A stretch of DNA of 53,929 nucleotides from an uncultured Pelagibacteraceae bacterium (GTDB lineage: Bacteria; Pseudomonadota; Alphaproteobacteria; Pelagibacterales; Pelagibacteraceae). Below are positions 1-8,476 of this stretch, one piece after another. Every line of letters starts with the position of its first letter. Within the stretch, counting starts at the first letter, position 1. Position numbers and translations under genes: made by a program. The stretch covers positions 1 to 53,929 of the forward strand of contig CACOWV010000005.1 of assembly GCA_902630945.1 (NCBI GenBank), read 5' to 3'. Below the pieces are notes generated by a model. That model searched no databases. It saw nothing but the letters and a program-made list of their open reading frames with translations, and was not told the DNA's origin.

Positions 1-457
1 ATATGTAATTATCGGTCATTCAGAAAATAGAAATTTAGGAGAAAAAAATCAATTAATAAATCTTAAAATTAAAAGTGCACTTAAATATGGTCTTCATGTT
101 ATTTTTTGTGTTGGTGAAACATTAAAAGAAAAAAGAAATAAAAAAACTAAACAAGTTTTAAGTAATCAAATAAAAGCTGGGCTTAGTAAAATAAAAAATC
201 AAAAAAATATTATTATTGCGTATGAACCTGTTTGGTCTATAGGAACAGGTGTAATTCCAAAATCGAATGATTTATTTGACACTATTAAATTCATTAAAAG
301 AAAAACAAAAGTTAATAAAATTTTATATGGTGGATCTGTAAATCCAAAAAATATAAATATGTTAAAATCTATTAGTAATATTGATGGTTTTTTAGTAGGG
401 GGAGCTTCTCAAGATTCAAAAAAATTTATTGATATAATTCGAAAAACCTTTAATTAA
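1..457 (+). CDS. tpiA: Triosephosphate isomerase, C-terminal part (5' end outside window)
   Basis: Glycolytic and gluconeogenic enzyme that interconverts dihydroxyacetone phosphate and glyceraldehyde 3-phosphate in the cytoplasm. The open frame runs in from the left edge (first full codon at base 2) and ends at TAA 455-457. Visible family motifs are YVIIGHSENR at the very start, YEPVWSIGTG near bases 219-252 carrying the catalytic Glu, and the phosphate-binding LYGGSVNP and GFLVGGAS loops near the end. In the GHSExR motif the usual second Arg is Asn (SENR). It lies 6 bases before secG on the same strand, the usual alphaproteobacterial arrangement. Only about 151 residues are present, so completeness cannot be judged. 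Confidence 0.95.
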   Translation, partial: YVIIGHSENRNLGEKNQLINLKIKSALKYGLHVIFCVGETLKEKRNKKTKQVLSNQIKAGLSKIKNQKNIIIAYEPVWSIGTGVIPKSNDLFDTIKFIKRKTKVNKILYGGSVNPKNINMLKSISNIDGFLVGGASQDSKKFIDIIRKTFN

Positions 458-463
458 ACCAAA

Positions 464-766
464 ATGGAAAACATATTATTAATTCTCAATATTATTTTTG
501 CAATAATTCTAGTTTTACTAATTTTAATGCAAAAATCTGAGGGAGGGGCTCTTGGGATAGGGGTTTCACAGGAAAACTTTATGTTTTCAAGGTCTGCTGG
601 TAATTTTATGACAAAAGCAACTGCTATTATTGCTACTCTTTTTATTATATGTAGTTTAGGTTTAACGATCATATCTAGAGGGGATTTGGCACCAACATCA
701 TCTGTTTTAGACACGGTAGAGGAAAAAACTGAAGATACTCCTACAATTCCAGAAAACAATAATTAA
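464..766 (+). CDS. secG: Preprotein translocase subunit SecG
   Basis: Small inner-membrane subunit that associates with SecYE and stimulates SecA-driven protein export. The 100-residue protein has two hydrophobic segments (about residues 4-22 and 50-69) flanking the diagnostic loop MQKSEGGALGIG. The tail after the second helix is acidic and polar, as is common. It sits between tpiA and pyrG, the conserved alphaproteobacterial position, which strengthens a call that would be weak on length alone. No terminator is visible in the 40 bases to pyrG, so co-transcription is likely. Confidence 0.93.
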   Translation: MENILLILNIIFAIILVLLILMQKSEGGALGIGVSQENFMFSRSAGNFMTKATAIIATLFIICSLGLTIISRGDLAPTSSVLDTVEEKTEDTPTIPENNN

Positions 767-806
767 TACTTTCAAAATTCTTTTTTATTCGCTATAAGAT
801 ACTTCC

Positions 807-2423
807 ATGGCGCGATATATATTTGTCACGGGCGGCGTGGTTTCATCATTAGGCAAAGGTCTCTCTTCAGCTTCTTTAGCTTATTTATTACAGTCTAGGG
901 GATATAAAGTTAGATTGAGAAAATTAGATCCTTACTTAAACGTTGACCCAGGCACAATGAGTCCATTTCAACATGGTGAGGTTTATGTAACAGATGATGG
1001 TGCTGAAACTGATCTTGATTTGGGACACTATGAAAGATTTACAGGCGTATCAGCAAAGGAGACAGATAATATTACTACAGGCAAAATATATAACGATGTT
1101 TTAAAGAAAGAGCGAAAAGGAAAATATCTTGGTAAAACAGTTCAAGTGATACCTCATATTACTGATCGTATCAAAGAGTTTATAAGAAATGACTCTACAA
1201 AGGAAGATTTCGTTATTTGTGAAATTGGCGGAATAGTTGGTGATATTGAAAGTTTACCTTTCGTTGAAGCAATAAGACAATTTGCAAATGATATAGGAAA
1301 AAAGAATACTTTATTTATTCATCTAACTCTTGTCCCATATTTAAAATCTTCAGATGAAATAAAAACTAAACCTACTCAACATTCTGTAAAAGAATTACGA
1401 AGCAATGGTATTCAACCAGACATTATAATTTGTAGAACTGAAAGACCAATACCATTAGAACACCGAAAAAAAATCTCACTTTTTTGCAATGTGGATATCA
1501 AAAATGTTATTGAGACAGTAGATGTAAAAACGATTTATGAAGCACCAATAAGTTTTTCAAAAGAAAAGCTAGATATTCAAGTTTTGAATTATTTTAGATT
1601 AAAATCTAAAAAAACACTAAATCTTAATCCATGGAGAAAAATTACTAAAATTATTTTACAAACTAAAAAAGAAGTAAACATAGCTATTATAGGTAAATAT
1701 GTCGAATTAAAAGATGCTTATAAATCTCTTGATGAGGCTTTGACACATGGTGGTATCGAAAATAACGTAAAGGTTAATTTAATACGAATTGACTCTGAAA
1801 AATTAAAAGTATCCGAAATAAAATCAAAACTTAAAAATATATCAGGAATTTTAATTCCTGGAGGTTTTGGTAAAAGAGGAACTGATGGAAAAATTGAAGC
1901 AATAAAATATGCTAGAAATAATAAAATTCCCTTTCTAGGAATTTGTTATGGAATGCAAATGGCAATCATTGAATTTGCGAGAAATAAACTTAATCTTAAA
2001 AAAGCTACATCAAGTGAATTTGATAAAAAAGGTTTACCAATTGTTGGTTTGATAAATGAATGGATTAAAGACGGAAAAAAAATTAAGGGCACTGATAAAG
2101 ATCTGGGCGGCACAATGAGACTAGGATTATATGAGGCAAAATTAAAAGAAGGTTCAATGATTATGAAAATTTATGGAAAAAAAATCATAAAAGAAAGGCA
2201 TCGACATAGATATGAAGTTAACATAAATTTTATGGAAAAATTTGAGAAAAATGGAATGGCTTTTTCAGGATTATCTCCAAATGGCATGTTACCAGAGATA
2301 ATTGAGCTTAAAAATCATCCATGGTTTATAGGTGTTCAATTTCATCCTGAATTTAAATCTAGACCTTTGGCTCCTCATCCTTTATTCTCATCATTTATCA
2401 GGGCATCAAAAAATCACAAATGA
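807..2423 (+). CDS. pyrG: CTP synthase
   Basis: Makes CTP from UTP, ATP and glutamine, the last step of pyrimidine nucleotide synthesis. At 538 residues it is full length. The N-terminal amidoligase domain has the P-loop-like [10 protein letters not shown] at residues 9-18 and [13 protein letters not shown]. The C-terminal class I glutamine amidotransferase domain has nucleophile Cys380 in GICYGMQ and the His513/Glu515 pair in VQFHPEF. The stop overlaps the kdsA start by 4 bases (ATGA), so the two are translationally coupled. Confidence 0.98.
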   Translation: MARYIFVTGGVVSSLGKGLSSASLAYLLQSRGYKVRLRKLDPYLNVDPGTMSPFQHGEVYVTDDGAETDLDLGHYERFTGVSAKETDNITTGKIYNDVLKKERKGKYLGKTVQVIPHITDRIKEFIRNDSTKEDFVICEIGGIVGDIESLPFVEAIRQFANDIGKKNTLFIHLTLVPYLKSSDEIKTKPTQHSVKELRSNGIQPDIIICRTERPIPLEHRKKISLFCNVDIKNVIETVDVKTIYEAPISFSKEKLDIQVLNYFRLKSKKTLNLNPWRKITKIILQTKKEVNIAIIGKYVELKDAYKSLDEALTHGGIENNVKVNLIRIDSEKLKVSEIKSKLKNISGILIPGGFGKRGTDGKIEAIKYARNNKIPFLGICYGMQMAIIEFARNKLNLKKATSSEFDKKGLPIVGLINEWIKDGKKIKGTDKDLGGTMRLGLYEAKLKEGSMIMKIYGKKIIKERHRHRYEVNINFMEKFEKNGMAFSGLSPNGMLPEIIELKNHPWFIGVQFHPEFKSRPLAPHPLFSSFIRASKNHK

Positions 2424-3244
2424 GTAGTATAAAAGTAAATTGTGGAAAACTAGAAATCTCAAATGATAATAAGATTTGTATTATTGCTGGTCCATGTCAA
2501 CTTGAAACAGAACAACATGCAATGGATATGGCAGGTAAAATACAAGAAATTACAAACAAATTTAACCTAGGTTTTATTTACAAAACATCTTTTGATAAAG
2601 CTAATAGAACAAGTTTAAAGAGTAAAAGAGGAGCTGGTTTAGATAGTTCACTTCCTGTTTTCGATAAGATAAAAAAAGAACTTAATGTTCCAATCTTAAC
2701 AGACATCCATAGTATTGATCAATGCTCAATTGTATCAAAACATGTTGATGTATTACAGATTCCGGCTTTTTTATGTAGACAAACAGATTTATTGGTTGCG
2801 GCTGCAAAAACAAATAAAATTATAAATGTTAAGAAAGGTCAATTTTTAGCACCTTGGGATATGGTAAATGTAACAAAAAAAATTTCTGACTCAGGTAATA
2901 AAAATATTTTAGTTACAGAAAGAGGTGCTAGCTTTGGTTACAACACTCTTGTTTCAGACATGAGATCATTACCAATAATGGCTAAAAATGGTTATCCAGT
3001 AATTTTTGACGCCACTCACTCAGTTCAACAACCAGGAGGGCTTGGTGAAAAAAGTGGAGGTCAAAGAGAATTTGTAGAGCACTTATCAAGAGCAGCGGTA
3101 GCTGTGGGAGTTGCTGGAGTTTTTATCGAAACTCACCAAGATCCTGACAATGCTCCGTCAGATGGACCGAATATGATACCTCTAGATAAATTAGAAAATT
3201 TATTAAAGCAACTTACAGATATTGATAATTTGATAAAAAAATAG
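2420..3244 (+). CDS. kdsA: 3-deoxy-8-phosphooctulonate (KDO-8-P) synthase
   Basis: Condenses arabinose 5-phosphate with phosphoenolpyruvate to give KDO-8-phosphate, a precursor of the lipopolysaccharide inner core. The 274-residue DAHP-synthase-like barrel shows IIAGPCQLE near the N-terminus, [22 protein letters not shown] and the C-terminal [16 protein letters not shown]. Cys26 in GPCQLE marks the metal-dependent class; the metal-independent enzymes have Asn there. It overlaps pyrG by 4 bases and shares one base with the eno start. Neighbouring eno makes phosphoenolpyruvate, one of its substrates. Confidence 0.96.
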   Translation: MSSIKVNCGKLEISNDNKICIIAGPCQLETEQHAMDMAGKIQEITNKFNLGFIYKTSFDKANRTSLKSKRGAGLDSSLPVFDKIKKELNVPILTDIHSIDQCSIVSKHVDVLQIPAFLCRQTDLLVAAAKTNKIINVKKGQFLAPWDMVNVTKKISDSGNKNILVTERGASFGYNTLVSDMRSLPIMAKNGYPVIFDATHSVQQPGGLGEKSGGQREFVEHLSRAAVAVGVAGVFIETHQDPDNAPSDGPNMIPLDKLENLLKQLTDIDNLIKK

Positions 3245-4500
3245 TGAGTAAAATTTTAAAAGTAAAAAGTCGTCAAGTTTTTGACAGTAGAGGAAATCCA
3301 ACTATTGAAGCTGAGGTATTTACAAAAAATTATAGCGCAAGAGCTATAAGTCCATCAGGAGCCTCAACAGGGACTTTCGAAGCATTTGAAAAAAGAGATA
3401 AAAACAATAAGAAATATTTGGGAAAAAGTGTTTTAGGTTCTGTAAGTTTGATTAATAAAAAAATTTCAAAAAAATTAAAAGGAGAAAGTGTCCATAATCA
3501 AGAAAAGATTGATGCTATAATGATTAATTTAGATGGCACTAAACAAAAAACAAAGTTGGGAGCAAATACAATTTTAGCTGTATCAATGGCAATAAAGAAA
3601 CTTTCAGCTAAAGAAAAAAAGTTACCTTTATATAAAACTTTTCTTATTAAAAATAATTTTAAATTACCATATCCATTAATGAACATTATTAATGGTGGAG
3701 TTCATGCAAATAATAGTCTTAGAATACAAGAATTTATGATTAGACCTGATAAAGCTAAAAGTTTTTCAGAAGCAATGAGAATTTGTTTTGTCATAATAAA
3801 AAATTTAAGCAATCTTATCAAAAAAAGAAAATTATCTACATCTGTTGGTGATGAGGGTGGTTTTGCTCCAATGATAAACAATAATAACCAGGCTTTAGAT
3901 CTTATTGTATCAGCAATTAAAAATTCAGGATTTGTTAATGGAAAAGATGTATCAATATGTTTAGATGTGGCTGCAAATGAATTATATAAAAAAAACAGAT
4001 ATTCAATTCATTCAAGCAAGTATTTAAGTGTAAAAAAAACTCTTAATGAATACCATAAGATTATTAAAAAGTATAAGATCAAATCTCTAGAAGATCCTTT
4101 TGCTGAAAATGATTGGAATTCGTGGAATAAATTAATGAAATCAATTAAGAATGTTCAAGTAGTTGGAGATGATCTTTACGTAACGAATCTTGAAAGACTT
4201 AAAAAAGGTTTTTTAAATCTTTCATCAAATGCCATTTTGATAAAATTAAATCAAATCGGTACCGTCTCAGAAACACTTGAAGTTATTAAATTTGCCCAAG
4301 TTATAGGATTTAATACAATAATATCACATAGATCTGGAGATACAGAGGATACTTTTATTGCTGATTTAGCAGTGGGAACTAATTCAAATCAAATTAAAAC
4401 AGGATCTTTGGCCAGATCTGAGAGAGTAGCTAAATATAATCAATTATTACGCATAGAAGAAGAACTTGGAAAAAAAGCTATAATGAATAAGATTCATTAA
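3244..4500 (+). CDS. eno: Enolase (GTG start)
   Basis: Dehydrates 2-phosphoglycerate to phosphoenolpyruvate. The 418-residue protein starts with GTG at 3244, overlapping the kdsA TAG by one base; the first residues SKILKVKSRQVFDSRGNPTIE are the usual enolase N-terminus, so this start is sound. The catalytic Glu204 is in SVGDEGGFAP and the catalytic Lys334 in LIKLNQIGT. The SHRSGDTED loop follows. The stop codon shares its last A with the start of ftsB. In many alphaproteobacteria ftsB and the pyruvate dehydrogenase genes follow; here only ftsB does. Confidence 0.97.
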   Translation: MSKILKVKSRQVFDSRGNPTIEAEVFTKNYSARAISPSGASTGTFEAFEKRDKNNKKYLGKSVLGSVSLINKKISKKLKGESVHNQEKIDAIMINLDGTKQKTKLGANTILAVSMAIKKLSAKEKKLPLYKTFLIKNNFKLPYPLMNIINGGVHANNSLRIQEFMIRPDKAKSFSEAMRICFVIIKNLSNLIKKRKLSTSVGDEGGFAPMINNNNQALDLIVSAIKNSGFVNGKDVSICLDVAANELYKKNRYSIHSSKYLSVKKTLNEYHKIIKKYKIKSLEDPFAENDWNSWNKLMKSIKNVQVVGDDLYVTNLERLKKGFLNLSSNAILIKLNQIGTVSETLEVIKFAQVIGFNTIISHRSGDTEDTFIADLAVGTNSNQIKTGSLARSERVAKYNQLLRIEEELGKKAIMNKIH

Positions 4501-4808
4501 TGCTTAAAAGATTAAAAAAAAATTACTTCTTAATAGTTTCCCTCTTCTTGATTTTGTATGTTTCGTTTAACCTTTTAACAGGACAAAGAGGCTTAATGTC
4601 ATATTTTGAAAAAAAAGAAATTTTGAATAATCTTAAAAATGAAGAATTAAGCTTAATTAATCAAATAAAAGACTTGGATTTTAAAAATTCATTACTAAGT
4701 GACAATCTTGATCTTGATTATATAGAAACTTTGATTAGAGAAAGGTTTTTATTTGGTAAAAAAAATGAAAAAATTTATATTTTAAAAAATTATGACACAA
4801 AAAATTAA
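4500..4808 (+). CDS. ftsB: Septum formation initiator, FtsB/DivIC family
   Basis: Short bitopic membrane protein of the divisome; family members bridge FtsL and FtsQ at the septum. The 102 residues have one membrane helix (about 9-26), then a predicted coiled coil rich in Lys, Glu, Leu and Asn, and the typical end [22 protein letters not shown], close to the family signature of a tyrosine/arginine-rich end after the coil. Position directly after eno is the conserved location for ftsB in proteobacteria. Its 3' end overlaps lipA by 17 bases. Sequence conservation in this family is low, so the call relies on topology plus synteny. Confidence 0.82.
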   Translation: MLKRLKKNYFLIVSLFLILYVSFNLLTGQRGLMSYFEKKEILNNLKNEELSLINQIKDLDFKNSLLSDNLDLDYIETLIRERFLFGKKNEKIYILKNYDTKN

Positions 4809-5724
4809 ACCAAGACATCCTGAAAAAATTAGAAACCCTATTAATCCAATCAAAAAAAAACCTGATTGGATTAGGTCAAAACTAACTAATAGTAGAGAAT
4901 TTTTTCTTACAAAAACCATAGTTAACAAAAGCAATTTGGTCACCGTATGTCAAGAAGCTAACTGCCCAAATATTACCGAGTGTTGGAGTAAAAGACATGC
5001 AACATTTATGATTATGGGCGATACATGTACTAGAGCATGTGCTTTCTGTGATGTTAAAACAGGTAAACCAGATAAATTAGATCCATTTGAGGATATTAAG
5101 ATAGCCAATGCAGTTAAAAAGCTTTCATTAAGACATGTTGTAATAACTTCTGTAGACAGAGATGATCTTAGTGATGGAGGCTCAAATCATTTTAAAAAAG
5201 TTGTTGAGACTACAAGAAAAAAAAATCCCAATACTACCATTGAAGTTTTAACACCCGATTTTTTAAGAAAAGGGGATTCGTATAAAAAAATTTTAGAGGC
5301 TAACCCTGATGTTTTTAATCATAATATAGAAACAGTCCCAAGACTTTATTTAAAAGTGAGACCAGGTGCTAGATATTTTTCATCACTAGAATTGTTAAAA
5401 AAAGCTAAAGAGAACAATTATAAAGTTTTCACAAAATCTGGAATAATGGTTGGACTAGGTGAAGATCATGATGAAGTTATTCAGGTTATGGATGACTTAA
5501 GATCAGCTAATGTTGACTTTTTAACAATAGGTCAATACCTTCAGCCTTCAGTCAAACATCATCCTTTGGAAAGATATTATCATCCAGATGAATTTAAAGA
5601 GTTAGAATTAATTGCAAAATCAAAAGGTTTTCTTTTAGTATCTTCATCACCATTAACAAGATCGTCATACCATGCTGATGAAGATTTTGCTAAACTTCAA
5701 AAAAATAGATTAAATATAAATTAA
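4792..5724 (+). CDS. lipA: Lipoyl synthase
   Basis: Radical-SAM enzyme that inserts two sulfurs into protein-bound octanoate to make lipoyl groups for 2-oxoacid dehydrogenases and the glycine cleavage system. The 310-residue protein shows the auxiliary cluster cysteines C53, C58 and C64 ([12 protein letters not shown]) and the radical-SAM CxxxCxxC at C79, C83 and C86 (CTRACAFC). The conserved TRSSYHA near the end supplies the serine ligand. It overlaps ftsB by 17 bases and shares one base with the next gene. The pdhABC-lpdA block that often separates ftsB and lipA in relatives is absent here. Confidence 0.97.
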   Translation: MTQKIKPRHPEKIRNPINPIKKKPDWIRSKLTNSREFFLTKTIVNKSNLVTVCQEANCPNITECWSKRHATFMIMGDTCTRACAFCDVKTGKPDKLDPFEDIKIANAVKKLSLRHVVITSVDRDDLSDGGSNHFKKVVETTRKKNPNTTIEVLTPDFLRKGDSYKKILEANPDVFNHNIETVPRLYLKVRPGARYFSSLELLKKAKENNYKVFTKSGIMVGLGEDHDEVIQVMDDLRSANVDFLTIGQYLQPSVKHHPLERYYHPDEFKELELIAKSKGFLLVSSSPLTRSSYHADEDFAKLQKNRLNIN

Positions 5725-6182
5725 TGCCCAAAGCTTCTGTAAAGAGGTTAATTGAATGTAAAAAAAGTGATTTAATTAGCTTGGTACTTGATATTGAAAA
5801 ATATCCTCAATTTGTTCCTTTTTGTTATGATGCTAAGATTTTCGAAAATAAAGATAAAGGTGATCATAAAAAGATTATTGCAGATTTGACTATCGGCAAA
5901 GGTCCATTTAAAGATACTTATAAAAGTGATGTTGTCTTTAACAAAAAAGAGGACACGATAATTGTTAAAAATATAGAGGGACCTTTAAATCATTTATCAA
6001 ATAATTGGACATTTAAAGATAAAAAAAATGGTATTACTGAGATAACTTTTGATATTGATTTTGAAATAAGGAATAAATTTCTTAACTCATTAATGATTGT
6101 CTCATTCCAGTTAGGACTGGAGAAAATTGCTGACGCTTTCCAGAAGAGAGCTGAAGAATTATTTAGCAACTCTAAAAATTAG
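5724..6182 (+). CDS. COQ10/RatA-type START-domain protein (ubiquinone-binding)
   Basis: The 152-residue protein belongs to the polyketide-cyclase/START family of which yeast COQ10 and bacterial RatA are members. COQ10 proteins bind ubiquinone and support its use in respiration. Recognisable pieces are the N-terminal strand ending LVLDIEKYPQFVPFC, the middle ADLTIGKGPFKDTYKSDV and the amphipathic C-terminal helix. Location after lipA is typical of alphaproteobacteria. The start shares one base with the lipA stop, and its 3' end overlaps the convergent cinA gene by 24 bases. RatA-like toxin function is an older annotation and is unlikely here. Confidence 0.8.
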   Translation: MPKASVKRLIECKKSDLISLVLDIEKYPQFVPFCYDAKIFENKDKGDHKKIIADLTIGKGPFKDTYKSDVVFNKKEDTIIVKNIEGPLNHLSNNWTFKDKKNGITEITFDIDFEIRNKFLNSLMIVSFQLGLEKIADAFQKRAEELFSNSKN

Positions 6183-6620
6183 ATACAAAGCTTTTTTTAC
6201 TGTAGCCCTTTGTATTGAGGATCTTTTTTTATTTTTGAATAAACATTTATTTACATGAATTTTATTACCTCTTTTAATCCCAATGTAAACTAAACCAACT
6301 GGTTTTTGTTTAGTTCCACCTTTTGGTCCTGCAATACCTGTTATTGATACATTGATATTAGCTTTAGATATTTTAGATAAATTTTTTACCATTTCTATAC
6401 AACATTCAGTGCTAACAGCACCATATTTTTTAATTATATTATTATTTACTTTTAAAACTTTAATCTTTGCTTTGTTAGAATAGGTAATCAAACCTAAAGA
6501 GAATATTTTTGAAGCACCACTTATTGAAGTAACAGTGCTGGCTAATAATCCTCCAGTACAAGATTCCACAAATGAAACCTTTAGTTTTTTTTTAGTTAAT
6601 AATTTAATTAATGATTTCAT
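6159..6620 (-). CDS. CinA C-terminal domain protein (NMN amidohydrolase, PncC-like)
   Basis: Stand-alone CinA C-terminal domain of 153 residues. In characterised members (PncC) it deamidates nicotinamide mononucleotide for NAD recycling. Diagnostic motifs are SFVESCTGGLLASTVTS at about residues 16-32, GLITYSNKAK and ITGIAGPKGGTKQKPVGLVY. The N-terminal molybdopterin-binding-like domain of full CinA is absent, as in many proteobacteria. It is the last gene of the leftward ispDF-pgpA-cinA run, with a 4-base overlap to pgpA, and converges on the COQ10-like gene with overlapping 3' ends. Confidence 0.88.
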   Translation of the reverse strand: MKSLIKLLTKKKLKVSFVESCTGGLLASTVTSISGASKIFSLGLITYSNKAKIKVLKVNNNIIKKYGAVSTECCIEMVKNLSKISKANINVSITGIAGPKGGTKQKPVGLVYIGIKRGNKIHVNKCLFKNKKRSSIQRATVKKALYLIFRVAK

Positions 6621-7123
6621 GTGATAAAATAGTTTCTAAAAACCATAAAACAAATTAAAGATAACACAACATAAAATCCTGCACAAATATCATCCATTAT
6701 TACACCAAAACTGTTTTTGAAATTTTTATCAAAAAAACTTACTGGGTATGGCTTTATTATGTCAAAAAATCTAAATAGAATAAAACAAACACTATAAAAA
6801 ATAATTGTTTCATCTGGTGATTTTTCAGTTCCATGTGCAATTTCATAAAGATAAATTGGTATAGATTGGCCAAGAAACTCATCAATAATTATCTCTTTAG
6901 GATCTTTATTCTTATTATCTTCGATATAAACAGCGACTGCTAAAAAAGAAATAATTAAAATAGAAATCAATAAAAACAATATTAAATTTGAGGATAAATT
7001 TAAAATATGAAAAAAATAATAAAGAATAATTACTGTAGCTATTGATCCAAAAGTTCCAGGAATAATTGGAATTCTTCCTAAACCAAGCATAGTTACAAAT
7101 AAAATGTTTATTTTCTTAATCAT
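6617..7123 (-). CDS. pgpA: Phosphatidylglycerophosphatase A
   Basis: Integral membrane phosphatase that removes phosphate from phosphatidylglycerophosphate to give phosphatidylglycerol. The 168-residue protein has the family N-terminus GLGRIPIIPGTFGSIAT, then several hydrophobic helices and the motif IIDEFLGQSIP, then DIIKPYPVSFFDK and GVIMDDICAGFY, which supply the acidic active-site residues. It overlaps ispDF by 8 bases and cinA by 4 bases, indicating one leftward transcription unit. Confidence 0.93.
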   Translation of the reverse strand: MIKKINILFVTMLGLGRIPIIPGTFGSIATVIILYYFFHILNLSSNLILFLLISILIISFLAVAVYIEDNKNKDPKEIIIDEFLGQSIPIYLYEIAHGTEKSPDETIIFYSVCFILFRFFDIIKPYPVSFFDKNFKNSFGVIMDDICAGFYVVLSLICFMVFRNYFIT

Positions 7124-8222
7124 ATTTTGTAATTGAAATTATAGCCTCACAGGCTATTGCTTTTTCTTTTCCAATTAAGCCTAATTTTTCTACAGTTTTG
7201 CCTTTAAGATTTATTTGATCTTTATTTAATTTTGTAAGTTTTGTTAATGAATTTATTATTTTATTTCGATATTTAGAAACTTTAGGCTGTTCACAAATCA
7301 AATTTATATCAAGATTATTAATTAAGAAATTTGAATTATTTAAATTATTAATAATAGGTTCTAACATTTTTGAAGATCTAATATTCTTAAATTTTCTGGT
7401 ATTTGGAAAAATGAAACCAATATCCTTATTTCTTGTAGCTCCTAAGATTGCATCTATTATTGAATGTAAAATTACATCTCCATCTGAATGTCCCTCAAGC
7501 CCTGAGTGATAAGGAATTTTAATTCCACCTAAAAAAAGTTTTTTGTTTTTTACTAATTTATGTATATCAAAACCGATACCAAAGTAAGTTTTTGGGGTTT
7601 TCACATCATTAAAGTGTGTAATCTTATCGTTTAGATTTTCCCCGGGAATAAATCTTATTTTTAAGTTTTTATTAATAAAAAGTGTAGCCTCATCTGTAAT
7701 TTTTTTTTTCTGTTTTGTTGCAAAATTATACAATTCTTTAAATCTAAAAGCTTGTGGTGTTTGAGTTAATAAAGAATTATTTCTATCAAGATTAAAAATC
7801 TGATTTTTAATTTTATATTTTATTGTGTCTTTTGAATTTAGAACTGGAACGACAGCCTTATTTCTTATTAAATTTTTTGTTATTTTTTTTAATAAATTTA
7901 TTGAAAAGTTTGGTCTAGCAGCATCATGTATAAAAACGTTTTTTGGTTTATATTTTTTGAGATATTTTAAAGCATTTAAAGAAGAATCTGATCTTTCTTT
8001 ACCACCTTTTATAATTTTAACTAATTTTGGATATTTTTTCTTTTTAAAATGATTTAAATTATTGGTTACAATTACAATCTTTTTAAATAGCTTTGAACTC
8101 AACGATTTATCCACTGAGTGATCAACTATCTCCTTATTCTTATATTTATAGAATTGTTTATAAATATTTTTATGAAATCTCTTACTTTTGCCGGCAGCTA
8201 ATATTACAAAATAGTTGTTCAT
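7116..8222 (-). CDS. ispDF: Bifunctional IspD/IspF of the MEP isoprenoid pathway
   Basis: Fusion of 2-C-methylerythritol 4-phosphate cytidylyltransferase (IspD, about residues 1-205) and 2-C-methylerythritol 2,4-cyclodiphosphate synthase (IspF, about 210-368). IspD features include VILAAGKSKRF, FIHDAARPNF and the LTQTPQAF motif. IspF features include GIGFDIHKL, carrying metal-binding Asp and His, and LEGHSDGDVILHSIIDAILG. The fusion is common in alphaproteobacteria and skips a separate IspE between the two halves. It is the first gene of a leftward operon and is divergent from ntrY with a 26-base gap. Confidence 0.96.
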   Translation of the reverse strand: MNNYFVILAAGKSKRFHKNIYKQFYKYKNKEIVDHSVDKSLSSKLFKKIVIVTNNLNHFKKKKYPKLVKIIKGGKERSDSSLNALKYLKKYKPKNVFIHDAARPNFSINLLKKITKNLIRNKAVVPVLNSKDTIKYKIKNQIFNLDRNNSLLTQTPQAFRFKELYNFATKQKKKITDEATLFINKNLKIRFIPGENLNDKITHFNDVKTPKTYFGIGFDIHKLVKNKKLFLGGIKIPYHSGLEGHSDGDVILHSIIDAILGATRNKDIGFIFPNTRKFKNIRSSKMLEPIINNLNNSNFLINNLDINLICEQPKVSKYRNKIINSLTKLTKLNKDQINLKGKTVEKLGLIGKEKAIACEAIISITKYD

Positions 8223-8248
8223 TTATTTAAATGCTATAGTTCTTAATC

Positions 8249-8476
8249 ATGATAGATTTTTTGAAAAAAAATATATTCATAATAATTATATCTAGTATCA
8301 CACTATTTATTGGTTTTTTAACTTTTTTAACATTCATAGATCGAAGTTTCATCGAATTAAATCAGAATAATTTACAATATTTATTAATATCAAATATTTT
8401 TTTACTCTTTTTACTGTTTGCGCTTATTTTTAATGAAATTAAAAAATCGATCAAAAGTTACAACAGTTGTAAATAA
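8249..8476 (+). pseudogene. ntrY: N-terminal fragment of NtrY (two membrane helices, then frame break)
   Basis: A 75-codon open frame starts at ATG 8249 and stops at TAA 8474-8476. It encodes two hydrophobic helices (about residues 9-30 and 43-62) that match the first two membrane helices of NtrY sensor kinases. After IFNEIKKSIKS the frame diverges, while the rest of NtrY resumes in the +1 frame at VTTVVNNSYELAK. Family knowledge says a third helix and about 40-50 residues should lie between these points, so this looks like an internal deletion that also shifted the frame. Removing one A from the six-A run at about 8440 would restore a single frame but not the missing helix. Confidence 0.7.

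Noticed and set aside
8418-8476. Programmed frameshift joining the two ntrY frames
   Set aside because: A six-A run is near the break, but a +1 shift there would still leave out the third membrane helix, and no stimulatory structure is visible. A deletion or assembly error is the simpler explanation.
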